Assembly: GCF_003353175.1 (NCBI RefSeq)
Contig: NZ_QHKS01000011.1
Coordinates: 62,001 to 126,000 of the forward strand
From: Paraburkholderia lacunae
Lineage (GTDB): Bacteria; Pseudomonadota; Gammaproteobacteria; Burkholderiales; Burkholderiaceae
Direction of reading: 5' to 3'
DNA: 64,000 nt
Under the pieces are notes generated by a model. The model was not told the DNA's origin. It made no database searches and saw only the letters and a list, made by a program, of their open reading frames with translations. Numbering within the stretch: position 1 is the stretch's first letter; each line of letters begins with the position of its first letter. The position numbers and the translations under genes were made by a program. Of the stretch, positions 57,415 through 64,000 are shown in pieces.

Positions 57415-58479
57415 ATGCGAATCGCTCAAATCGCTCCGTTGCACGAGGCGGTTCCTCCCAAGCTGTATGGCGGCACGGAACGCGTGGTGTCCTACCTGAC
57501 CGAAGCGCTGGTCGAGCAGGGCCATGACGTGACGCTTTTTGCGAGCGGCGATTCACAGACCTCGGCGAAACTCGAAGCATTCTGGCCGCAAGCGCTGCGC
57601 CTCGACCCGACGATCCGCGACGTGATGGCGCCGCACATGTTGCTGCTCGAAGAAGTGCGCCGCCGCGCGGACGAATTCGACGTGCTGCATTTCCACATCG
57701 ACTACTACCCGTTCTCGCTGTTCGCCCGTCAACCGGTGCCGTTCCTGACCACGTTGCACGGCCGCCTGGATCTGCCGGAACTGCAGCCCATCTTCAATAC
57801 GTTCAGCGACGTGCCGGTGGTGTCGATTTCGGACAATCAGCGCATCCCGCTGCATCAGGCCAACTGGCTGCAAACCGTCTATCACGGCCTGCCGGAAAAC
57901 CTGCTCACGCCGATCAAGGACGTGAAGCCGAGCTACCTCGCGTTCCTCGGCCGTATTTCGCCGGAAAAGCGCCTGGACACGGCGATCCGCATCGCCGAGC
58001 AGGCCGGTATGCCGATCAAGGTTGCCGCCAAGCTCGACAAGGCCGACCGCGCGTATTACGACGAAGTGATCAAGCCGCTGATGTCGCTGCCGCACGTCGA
58101 ATACATCGGCGAAATCAGCGAAGCCGAAAAGACCGAGTTCCTCGGCAATGCGCATGCGCTGCTGTTCCCGATTGACTGGCCGGAGCCCTTTGGTCTGGTG
58201 ATGATCGAGGCCATGGCTTGCGGTACGCCGGTGATCGCGTTCAATCGCGGTTCGGTGCCGGAAGTGATCGAAAACGGCGTGTCGGGCTTTGTCGTCGAAG
58301 ACGAAATCAGTGCGGTCGCCGCCGTGAAGCGTCTGCACACGCTGCCGCGCGCCAAGGTGCGCCAGGCGTTCGAATCGCGCTTCTCGTCGAAGGTCATGGC
58401 GCAGAACTACGTCGCCACCTATGAAGAGCTGCTGCGTCAGAAGCACCGCACGGTGCTGCGCGAAGTCAACGCCGGCTAA
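57415..58479 (+). CDS. glycosyltransferase family 4 protein
   Basis: A 354-aa GT-B enzyme starting MRIAQIAPLHEAVPPKLYGGTERVVSYLTEAL, with LAFLGRISPEKRLDTAIRIAEQAG near 190 and the E-x7-E donor motif in EPFGLVMIEAMACGTPVIAFNRGSVPEVI near 260. The donor and acceptor sugars are not predictable. AGGAG lies about a dozen bases before ATG 57415; the frame further upstream is a leader, not protein. It is followed by a strong hairpin. Confidence 0.87.
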   Translation: MRIAQIAPLHEAVPPKLYGGTERVVSYLTEALVEQGHDVTLFASGDSQTSAKLEAFWPQALRLDPTIRDVMAPHMLLLEEVRRRADEFDVLHFHIDYYPFSLFARQPVPFLTTLHGRLDLPELQPIFNTFSDVPVVSISDNQRIPLHQANWLQTVYHGLPENLLTPIKDVKPSYLAFLGRISPEKRLDTAIRIAEQAGMPIKVAAKLDKADRAYYDEVIKPLMSLPHVEYIGEISEAEKTEFLGNAHALLFPIDWPEPFGLVMIEAMACGTPVIAFNRGSVPEVIENGVSGFVVEDEISAVAAVKRLHTLPRAKVRQAFESRFSSKVMAQNYVATYEELLRQKHRTVLREVNAG

Positions 58480-58582
58480 TCGACGCGGGCGAATCGACGC
58501 TACGTCTAGCCAATGGCTTAGTCGGTCAAAGCAGCAGAAGCCGGCTTGCGGAGCGCTTCCGGGCGACGCCGCCAGCCGCCAG

Positions 58583-58617
58583 CAACGCCCCGCGTGCGTC
58601 ATGCACGCGGGGCGTTG
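58583..58617 (+). terminator. terminator-like hairpin after the glycosyltransferase gene
   Basis: A perfect 15-bp stem (arms CAACGCCCCGCGTGC and GCACGCGGGGCGTTG) with a 5-base loop. The following T-run is poor, so termination may rely on the stem alone. Confidence 0.6.
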
Positions 58618-58707
58618 TTGCATGCGCGCCGCGTTTTTCCCCGCGAGCGGTAGAAAGTGCGGTTTTCGGGCCGGCAAGCATGAGCCGCGCTCAGTAATAT
58701 CCCTATA

Positions 58708-59613
58708 ATGGCCCTGCCGCAAATCTGGCTGCGGCGCCGCCGACGAAAGGAGGATGCCTTGGCGAGAACGAAAGAGACGCGTGCGAACGCGGCGCCCGGT
58801 GCCGGAACGATTTTCGCGCTGCGCGCCATCGGTCTCGTGCTCCTGGCTCGCTGGCTTTTTTCGATGGCGCAGATGGATCTGAGCGCGTCGCTGGTGGCGA
58901 TGGTGTCGTCGCCGTGGGCGTGCATCAACCTCGTCTTCCTGTTCCTGCTGATCTTCCTGCCGGGCGCGCGCGCGGTGGCCGAGCGGCCGTTTCATCCGTT
59001 GCCGCAATGGCTGCGGCAGGCTCTGCGTCTGTTTGCTTTCCTGGGATTCCTGTTCGCGGCCTGGTCGGTCGGCGCCTTTGCGGCGAGCGCGGGCTGGCGG
59101 CACGCCGCGCAAGCGGTGGCGGCCACCAATGGCTGGCTGCTGGCTGCACCGGCGTTGTACGCAGCGGTCGTGTGGATTTGCCGGCCGCGCGCGCTGTGGC
59201 GCACCAATATCGCCGCGCGGCGCTTCGCGATTGGCCGCTATGCGGTCGCGCTCGATCCGGCGACGCGCACGGTGGTCGTATGGGCCGAGCGCCGCAAGGT
59301 CGGTCAGTACGATGCACGCGAGTTGTCCGTGCGTTGGCCGTCGGGGCAGGGCATGACAAGCCCGCCGACACCGACGCCCGCGGTGGCGTTCGGCGCTGCC
59401 GGCAAGCCGGGCACGGCCGCGGTGCCGGCCAGGACGGTTGCCGCGGCTTCACTTGCGCGCGACAGTTTCGGCCGGCGGCCGAAAATCGAATTGCTGTGGG
59501 ATTCGCCGGCTGCGGCGGGTCACAACCGGCAAACCGTGTTCCGTGCCGCGCTCGCTACCGAAGGCGACCGGGTCGCCGCTCGGGCGCTCGATACATCGCT
59601 GCGGCAAGTCTGA
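58708..59613 (+). CDS. membrane protein of unknown function
   Basis: A 301-aa protein not recognised. It has an Arg-rich N-terminus, four predicted membrane spans (roughly 33-52, 62-85, 105-127 and 138-160), then a basic soluble C-terminal half with FAIGRYAVALDPATRTVVVWAERRKVG and a Pro/Ala-rich linker. ATG 58708 is the first start; the exact start is unsure. It stands between a glycosyltransferase and a DUF2214-like gene on the same strand. Confidence 0.6.
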   Translation: MALPQIWLRRRRRKEDALARTKETRANAAPGAGTIFALRAIGLVLLARWLFSMAQMDLSASLVAMVSSPWACINLVFLFLLIFLPGARAVAERPFHPLPQWLRQALRLFAFLGFLFAAWSVGAFAASAGWRHAAQAVAATNGWLLAAPALYAAVVWICRPRALWRTNIAARRFAIGRYAVALDPATRTVVVWAERRKVGQYDARELSVRWPSGQGMTSPPTPTPAVAFGAAGKPGTAAVPARTVAAASLARDSFGRRPKIELLWDSPAAAGHNRQTVFRAALATEGDRVAARALDTSLRQV

Positions 59614-59763
59614 ATCCGACGCTGCAGGCGATCGGCCGCGCCTGCGGCCGAGGCATGCGCAGCGTCGTGGGCCCATGCTGGGCATCAATGAGGCAACACC
59701 GCCTGGCGAACGCCGGCGAGTGAGAATACATCGATCGTGTCGCGTCGTTTTACGGGAGTCGCT

Positions 59764-60228
59764 ATGCTGGTTCGCTGGTTGCTTGCCGCTATTCACCTGC
59801 TTGCTTACGGCCTTGCGCTTGCGTCGATTCTCCGGCGCACGTGGGCGTTGCGCCGTGCAACCGTGCCTGCCGCGTTGCGCTCGGTATTTCGCGCCGACAC
59901 AGGGTGGGGCATCTCTGCGCTATTTCTGATCGTAACCGGATTGATGCGCGCGTTCGGCGGCTTCGAGAAGGGCACGGATTACTACCTGCATGAGCCGCTC
60001 TTTCACGTCAAAATGACGCTGCTCGTGCTTATCCTCCTGCTCGAAATCGCGCCGATGCTCGCGCTGATGCGTTGGCGTGCCGCACTCCGCAAAGGCAGTC
60101 CGCCGGATCTTCGGCGAGCGCGTAGGTACGCGCACATCTGCGTGATCCAGACGGTGCTGTTGATTGCGATGGTGTTCGCCGCATCCGGGATGGCGCGCGG
60201 CATCGGGTTGCCGACGGGCGTGGTCTAG
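59764..60228 (+). CDS. DUF2214-like membrane protein
   Basis: A 154-aa protein with four predicted membrane spans, beginning MLVRWLLAAIHLLAYGLALASILRRTWALRR. The start pattern and GTDYYLHEPLFHVKMTLLVLILLLEI resemble the DUF2214 family of predicted integral membrane proteins; no function is established. ATG 59764 follows a GGGAG site and is preferred over a GTG at 59737. Confidence 0.7.
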   Translation: MLVRWLLAAIHLLAYGLALASILRRTWALRRATVPAALRSVFRADTGWGISALFLIVTGLMRAFGGFEKGTDYYLHEPLFHVKMTLLVLILLLEIAPMLALMRWRAALRKGSPPDLRRARRYAHICVIQTVLLIAMVFAASGMARGIGLPTGVV

Positions 60229-60319
60229 AACTGTGATGGTGCGCAACGCACGACGTCCCGCCCAATTAAAGCGATTGACTTCCCTACCAGCAACGTCGAA
60301 TCGTCTATCCGATTCGCCT

Positions 60320-60715
60320 TCACATCTGACTGCGCAACGATGCCTGCTGCGCGCAGGCGATGTCCTCGCCGTCGATCGTGATCCTGGCTGCCGAGATGTC
60401 GTAAAGCCGCTGGATCAGCTTGATGAACGTCGTCTTGTCTGAGTCGGAATGCCCGATCAGCCACACGCGTTCGCCAGGCGCAATGCGCACGGAGAAATCG
60501 CCATGGAGCGGCGTGCGGTTCGCGGCATAGTGGAAGGTGACATGTTGAAGCGGATATCGCCCTTGTATCAGTACGCTGAAGCGGTCGCAATTGTACGAAG
60601 GTGCGCTTTTGACTTCGAACTGAGGCGCTGCGCTCGCGTTGCTACGTGCCGATGTGATCGCCGCGACAAGGGATGCGCGAACGTGCAAAAAGCGCGCAAA
60701 AAGAAAAGGGCTCAC
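60320..60715 (-). pseudogene. degraded ABC-transporter ATPase fragment
   Basis: The frame encodes only the start of an ABC ATPase: HVTFHYAANRTPLHGDFSVRIAPGERVWLIGHSDSDKTTF then KLIQRLYD and ITIDGEDIA. The Walker A loop is damaged (GHSDSDKT for GxxGxGKS/T), and the frame stops before the Q-loop, signature and Walker B. The complete exporter encoded at 54883-56769 reads VTFAYPHRRPILDHFDLHIEPGQRVGLIGKSGAGKST in the same place, so this is a relic of a related gene. It ends close to the tRNA-Val terminator. Confidence 0.75.
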
Positions 60716-60737
60716 GTATTTCTACGTAAGCCCTTTA
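60700..60737 (-). terminator. terminator after tRNA-Val
   Basis: AAAGGGCT and ACGTA arms pair with TACGT and AGCCCTTT (60707-60734); the minus strand then reads a T-rich run. About 30 bases after the tRNA. Confidence 0.75.
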
Positions 60738-60765
60738 TTCTTCGGTGATCGACACACCAAGATTC

Positions 60766-60840
60766 TGGTGGGTAGTACTGGGATCGAACCAGTGACCCCT
60801 GCCGTGTGAAGGCAGTGCTCTACCGCTGAGCTAACCACCC
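60766..60840 (-). tRNA. tRNA-Val (CAC)
   Basis: A 75-nt tRNA read on the minus strand: acceptor GGGTGGT pairs with ACTACCC, D-arm AGCTCAGCGGTAGAGC, anticodon loop TTCACAC (CAC), T-loop GTTCGATCC, encoded CCA. Confidence 0.96.
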
Positions 60841-60888
60841 GAAGAGAGCCGAATTATGTCAGGGATTTTTCCACCCGTCCAGTATTTT

Positions 60889-61623
60889 TTAAGCAGTTTG
60901 CTCATCCGCGGGCGGCGCGGGTTCGAGGCGCCATACGCTCGTGCCCTTGACCGCTTTGTCGAGGCCGTCAAGTACAGCCTGGTGCGCGGCGAGTTCGTCG
61001 TCGCTGGCGGCAATCACCACGAGATCCAGCGAGTCGAGCGCGACGCGCGGCGCGTATGCATTGCCACCAGCGTGCGTGTCGCCGAGCATGTCGATGACGA
61101 GGCTTTCCTGGCCGCGCGTCATCGCCAGATAGACTTCCGCGAGCAGCTCCGAGTCGAGCAACGCGCCGTGCAGCGTACGGTGCGCATTGCTGATGCCGAA
61201 GCGATCGCACAGTGCGTCGAGTGAATTGCGCTTGCCAGGGAACATCTGCTTGGCGCGCGCGAGCGTGTCGATGATTTCGCCGCAATAGGTGCTGACCGGC
61301 GGCAAGCCCAGCAGCGCGAATTCGACGTCGAGAAAGCCGATGTCGAACGGCGCGTTGTGAATGATCAGGTCCGCGCCCTGGATGAAGTCGCGAAACTGGT
61401 CGGCGATTTCCGCGAACTTCGGTTTGTCGCTGAGGAACTCCGTGGTCAGCCCGTGGACGGCCAATGCGCCTGGATCGCTGTCGCGTTCCGGGTTGATGTA
61501 GAAGTGCAGGTTGTTGCCCGTGAGCCGGCGGTTCACCAGTTCGACGCAACCGAGTTCGAGGATCCGGTCGCCGGTGCGTGCATTGAGTCCGGTGGTTTCG
61601 GTATCGAGGATGAGTTGACGCAT
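60889..61623 (-). CDS. dnaQ: DNA polymerase III epsilon subunit
   Basis: The 3'-5' proofreading exonuclease of the replicase. The 244-aa protein starts MRQLILDTETTGLNARTGDRILELG with the first exonuclease motif (D-x-E), then HNAPFDIGFLDVEF and the third motif LHGALLDSELLAEVYL. The C-terminal tail would bind the alpha subunit. Next to rnhA as in many proteobacteria; gloB lies just beyond. Confidence 0.95.
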   Translation of the reverse strand: MRQLILDTETTGLNARTGDRILELGCVELVNRRLTGNNLHFYINPERDSDPGALAVHGLTTEFLSDKPKFAEIADQFRDFIQGADLIIHNAPFDIGFLDVEFALLGLPPVSTYCGEIIDTLARAKQMFPGKRNSLDALCDRFGISNAHRTLHGALLDSELLAEVYLAMTRGQESLVIDMLGDTHAGGNAYAPRVALDSLDLVVIAASDDELAAHQAVLDGLDKAVKGTSVWRLEPAPPADEQTA

Positions 61624-61703
61624 GTCGGATTAGCCTGCTTCGAAAAAATCAGCGGAAAAGAAAGGCGGGCGTGTGTGCCGCGCCGCGTGCATGGAGGCGG
61701 GCA

Positions 61704-62150
61704 TCACATCTCTGCAAGCGATGCGACGCCGCGATTGGCCAGTTGATCCGCACGCTCGTTTTCCGGATGACCGCTGTGGCCGCGCACCCAGCGCCATTCG
61801 ACTTCGTGTTGCGCGACCAGCGCGTCGAGCCGTTTCCACAGGTCGGCATTCTTCACCGGCGTCTTCGCGGCGGTCATCCAGCCTTTCTTTTTCCAGCCGT
61901 GAATCCACTCGCTGATGCCTTTTTGCACGTATTGCGAGTCGGTATGGACGACGACTTTGCATGGGCGCTTCAGCGCTTCGAGCGCGGCGATCACGCCCAT
62001 CAGTTCCATACGGTTGTTGGTGGTGTTGGCTTCGCCGCCGAACAGTTCTTTTTCCTGGGCGCCGAAGCGCAGCAGCGCGCCCCAGCCGCCGGGGCCGGGG
62101 TTGCCCTTGCAGGCGCCGTCGGTATAAATATCGATGAGATCGGAAGTCAT
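61704..62150 (-). CDS. rnhA: ribonuclease HI
   Basis: Degrades RNA in RNA-DNA hybrids. The 148-aa protein has the four acidic residues: Asp in [17 protein letters not shown], Glu in [12 protein letters not shown], Asp in [12 protein letters not shown] and the last Asp in NERADQLA. An upstream in-frame extension is rejected. Its start overlaps the end of the methyltransferase gene by 4 bases. Confidence 0.95.
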   Translation of the reverse strand: MTSDLIDIYTDGACKGNPGPGGWGALLRFGAQEKELFGGEANTTNNRMELMGVIAALEALKRPCKVVVHTDSQYVQKGISEWIHGWKKKGWMTAAKTPVKNADLWKRLDALVAQHEVEWRWVRGHSGHPENERADQLANRGVASLAEM

Positions 62151-62998
62151 TGGGTGTGGTTGCGTGTATTCGGTGTGGCAGCGGGCGCAAGGCCCGCGGC
62201 AAGGACGGGTTTTTTCACTTTCAGCGGGCCGACGAGGCGCATGCCGCGCACGCGCTTGATCGCCTTGATCATGTAGGTGGCGCCGAAAATCGGCCACCAG
62301 CGGTCGCCGGCGGCTTCCATGAAGCCGTAACGCGAGAGCCACTGATCGCTGCCAAGCGGCGGACGATAGCAGCCGAAGCGCCCGCGTTCAAGGTCGAAAC
62401 CGAGCAGCTTGATCCAGTCCTTCAGGCGCGTGAACGCAATCAGATCGACCGCCGCGGGCACGAACGGCCGGCCGGTCATCTTGCCGACCGACTGCCGCGC
62501 GCCCCACAGCGACAGCGAATTGAAGCCGAGAATGATCAGCTGCCCTTCGGGCATCAGCACGCGCTCCGCTTCGCGCAATAGCCGGTGCGGATCGCTAGTG
62601 AATTCCAGCGTGTGCGGCATGACGATCAGATCGACGCTTTGTGCTTCGAACGGCAAGTCGAGCAGATCGCACCAGACTGCGCTGCGCCCGGCCGGCGCGG
62701 GCAAATCCGCGGGTGAACCTTGCCCGGCGCCGTTGCCGAGGCCATTGCCCGCCTGCGCCGGGCCGCGCGGAAAAGCGTAGGGCGCGCTGGCGCCGCTCGC
62801 GGCGTCGAGCACGAGGCCGCGGCATGGCATGCGGTTCTCGCGCAAGGCGTCGAGCTGCGGCAGGCCGAGTTGCAGCGCATGGTAACCGAACACGTCCGAC
62901 ACCACACGGTCGAGCTGGGTCTGTTCCCAGTCGAGCACGTAGCGGCCGGGGGGCGAATCGGTCCACGCGGGCCAGTCTATAATCGATCGATCAGTCAT
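62147..62998 (-). CDS. class I SAM-dependent methyltransferase (YafS-like)
   Basis: A 283-aa predicted methyltransferase. [16 protein letters not shown] near residue 61 is the SAM-binding motif [40 protein letters not shown] follows, as in the YafS family that sits beside rnhA/gloB in E. coli. Substrate unknown. Overlaps rnhA by 4 bases and is divergent from gloB, 17 bases from its start. Confidence 0.8.
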   Translation of the reverse strand: MTDRSIIDWPAWTDSPPGRYVLDWEQTQLDRVVSDVFGYHALQLGLPQLDALRENRMPCRGLVLDAASGASAPYAFPRGPAQAGNGLGNGAGQGSPADLPAPAGRSAVWCDLLDLPFEAQSVDLIVMPHTLEFTSDPHRLLREAERVLMPEGQLIILGFNSLSLWGARQSVGKMTGRPFVPAAVDLIAFTRLKDWIKLLGFDLERGRFGCYRPPLGSDQWLSRYGFMEAAGDRWWPIFGATYMIKAIKRVRGMRLVGPLKVKKPVLAAGLAPAATPNTRNHTQ

Positions 62999-63015
62999 AT
63001 CAAAATGCGTCGCCT

Positions 63016-63807
63016 ATGAATGCGCTCGAGTACGTACCGGTCCCGGCGTTTGAAGACAATTACATCTGGCTCGTGTCCGACGGACACCACGCGGTGGTCG
63101 TCGATCCGGGTGAGGCCGCGCCTGTTCGCGCTTATCTGGCGAAAAGGGGTTGGCGGCTGAGCGCTATTTTACTCACGCACCATCATCAAGACCACGTCGG
63201 CGGGGTGGCCGATCTGCTGAACGGCCAGCCGGTGCCGGTGTACGGCCCCGCAGGTGAAGCGATCGAGCATCTCACGCAGCGCCTCGGAAATGGCGATCGC
63301 GTGAAGATTGAGGCGCCCGCGCTCGAATTCAGCGTGCTCGACGTACCGGGGCATACGAGCGGTCACATTGCCTATTTTCAGGCGGCCGATCCGCGCGGCA
63401 CGCCGCACGTGTTTTGCGGCGACACGCTGTTCGCGTGCGGCTGCGGCCGGCTTTTCGAGGGCACGCCCGCGCAGATGCTCGCATCGCTCGATTCGCTCGC
63501 TGCGCTGCCTGGCGCCACCGAGGTCCACTGCGCGCACGAATACACGCTGTCGAACATTCGCTTCGCGCTGGCGTGCGAACCGGGCAACGCCGAACTGCAG
63601 GCATGGCGCGACGAGGCAAGCGCACTGCGCGCGCGTCAAGTGCCGACGCTGCCGACCACCATCGCCCACGAACGCGCGGTGAACCCGTTTTTGCGCGCCG
63701 ACAAGCCGGCGATTCAAACGACCTTGCAGGAGCAGTTGCACGAACAAGTGCCTGACCGGTTGACCGCATTCACGCTGATGCGCGAATGGAAGAATCGCTT
63801 CCGTTGA
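63016..63807 (+). CDS. gloB: hydroxyacylglutathione hydrolase (glyoxalase II)
   Basis: Hydrolyses S-lactoylglutathione in methylglyoxal detoxification. The 263-aa metallo-beta-lactamase-fold protein has LTHHHQDHVGG (metal site), VPGHTSGHIAYF, FCGDTLFACGCGRLFEGT and HEYTLSNIRFAL. Starts MNALEYVPVPAFEDNYIWLV. Neighbours dnaQ-rnhA-methyltransferase match the common gloB locus. Confidence 0.95.
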   Translation: MNALEYVPVPAFEDNYIWLVSDGHHAVVVDPGEAAPVRAYLAKRGWRLSAILLTHHHQDHVGGVADLLNGQPVPVYGPAGEAIEHLTQRLGNGDRVKIEAPALEFSVLDVPGHTSGHIAYFQAADPRGTPHVFCGDTLFACGCGRLFEGTPAQMLASLDSLAALPGATEVHCAHEYTLSNIRFALACEPGNAELQAWRDEASALRARQVPTLPTTIAHERAVNPFLRADKPAIQTTLQEQLHEQVPDRLTAFTLMREWKNRFR

Positions 63808-63895
63808 CCGGATTGGCATAAGGGTATTGCTCACGCGAAGAATCGAGAAAATTCGCCAAGCCTAAGATTTACTTGGTTTTTTCGTAATTTTCCGA

Positions 63896-63924
63896 TTGAC
63901 GTAAACGTTGCCGTTTCGTACTAT
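63896..63924 (+). promoter_or_regulatory. sigma-70 promoter for the last, truncated gene
   Basis: TTGACG at 63896-63901 and TACTAT at 63919-63924 with a 17-base spacer, about 40 bases before ATG 63964. Confidence 0.7.
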
Positions 63925-63963
63925 CGGCTGCAAATTCCAGCCCTTGTGGAAGCCGAGACGTTC

Positions 63964-64000
63964 ATGAGATTTATCTTCAGTGCGTTGTTGGTTCTGATGC
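63964..64000 (+). CDS. start of an exported protein, probably lytic transglycosylase MltD (cut by window end)
   Basis: ATG 63964 begins MRFIFSALLVLM, a typical signal-peptide or lipoprotein start. In related genomes the gene after gloB is mltD, a membrane-bound lytic transglycosylase, so that is the likely identity. Only 12 codons are present; a promoter lies just upstream. Confidence 0.4.
   Translation, partial: MRFIFSALLVLM

Noticed and set aside
57553-59112. 519-codon minus-strand frame over the glycosyltransferase gene
   Set aside because: Spans a strong hairpin and two genes on the other strand; composition typical of antisense frames.

Overview
The window is GC-rich, densely coded bacterial chromosome of the Burkholderia/Paraburkholderia type (Betaproteobacteria, Burkholderiaceae). 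The evidence is the gene order and proteins: yceD-rpmF-plsX-fabHDG-acpP-fabF followed by rpoE-rseA-rseB-mucD-lepA-lepB-rnc-era-recO-pdxJ-acpS-nagZ, an EF-P of the arginine type (Arg32) next to its rhamnosyltransferase EarP, and a long Arg/Glu/Ala-rich RNase E. Nearly all of it is core housekeeping sequence. I see no prophage, integron, CRISPR array, complete insertion sequence or secretion system.

Layout. 1-6.1 kb: NAD salvage (pncB), a lone LutC-type protein, an NhaD-like antiporter, a 2-hydroxyacid dehydrogenase and rmuC. 6.1-10.1 kb (minus): an acetyltransferase, a small membrane protein and the molybdenum-cofactor genes moeA, mobA, moaA. 10.2-13.5 kb (minus): rne. 14.2-17.4 kb: rluC, a HAD phosphatase, a Rieske protein and an S49 protease, nearly all overlapping. 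17.5-18.9 kb (minus): a tetrapyrrole-methylase-fold methyltransferase and a Maf pyrophosphatase. 18.9-26 kb: the yceD-rpmF-plsX-fab operon, led by a clear sigma-70 promoter. 26-30.8 kb: a YgfX-like membrane protein, then the sigma-E envelope-stress module and a glutaredoxin-like protein. 30.8-39.3 kb: lepA (behind an unusually structured leader), lepB, rnc, era, recO, pdxJ, acpS, nagZ. 39.4-43.8 kb (minus): a sigma-54-type response regulator, a CsbD-like protein, efp and earP. 44.1-47.8 kb: uvrC, pgsA, two tRNA-Gly and one tRNA-Cys. 47.9-50 kb: a frameshifted membrane-protein gene, a TraB/GumN-like protein and an ElaA-like acetyltransferase. 50-52 kb (minus): a copper-handling trio (CtaG-like, PCuAC, SCO). 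52.4-58.5 kb: otsB-otsA, an ABC exporter (minus) and a family 4 glycosyltransferase with a long structured leader. 58.7-60.8 kb: two membrane proteins, a degraded ABC-transporter fragment and tRNA-Val. 60.9-64 kb: dnaQ, rnhA, a yafS-like methyltransferase (minus), gloB, and the first codons of a gene that runs off the end.

Functional links: the fab block builds and primes acyl-ACP; acpS further on charges ACP. RpoE/RseA/RseB/MucD form an envelope-stress circuit. EarP modifies EF-P. rnc-era-recO and lepA-lepB are classic translation/RNA-processing/secretion neighbours. CtaG/PCuAC/SCO deliver copper to cytochrome oxidase.

The most unusual items are non-coding or lineage-specific: a chain of small hairpins ending in a terminator-like stem just before lepA; an IS-end-like palindrome lodged inside a convergent terminator; a 10-bp tandem duplication that breaks a small membrane gene; two distant intergenic arrays of a similar degenerate 13-bp repeat; a response regulator with GAFGGA instead of GAFTGA; and low-complexity insertions in RNase III and UvrC. 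I found no clearly new multi-gene system.
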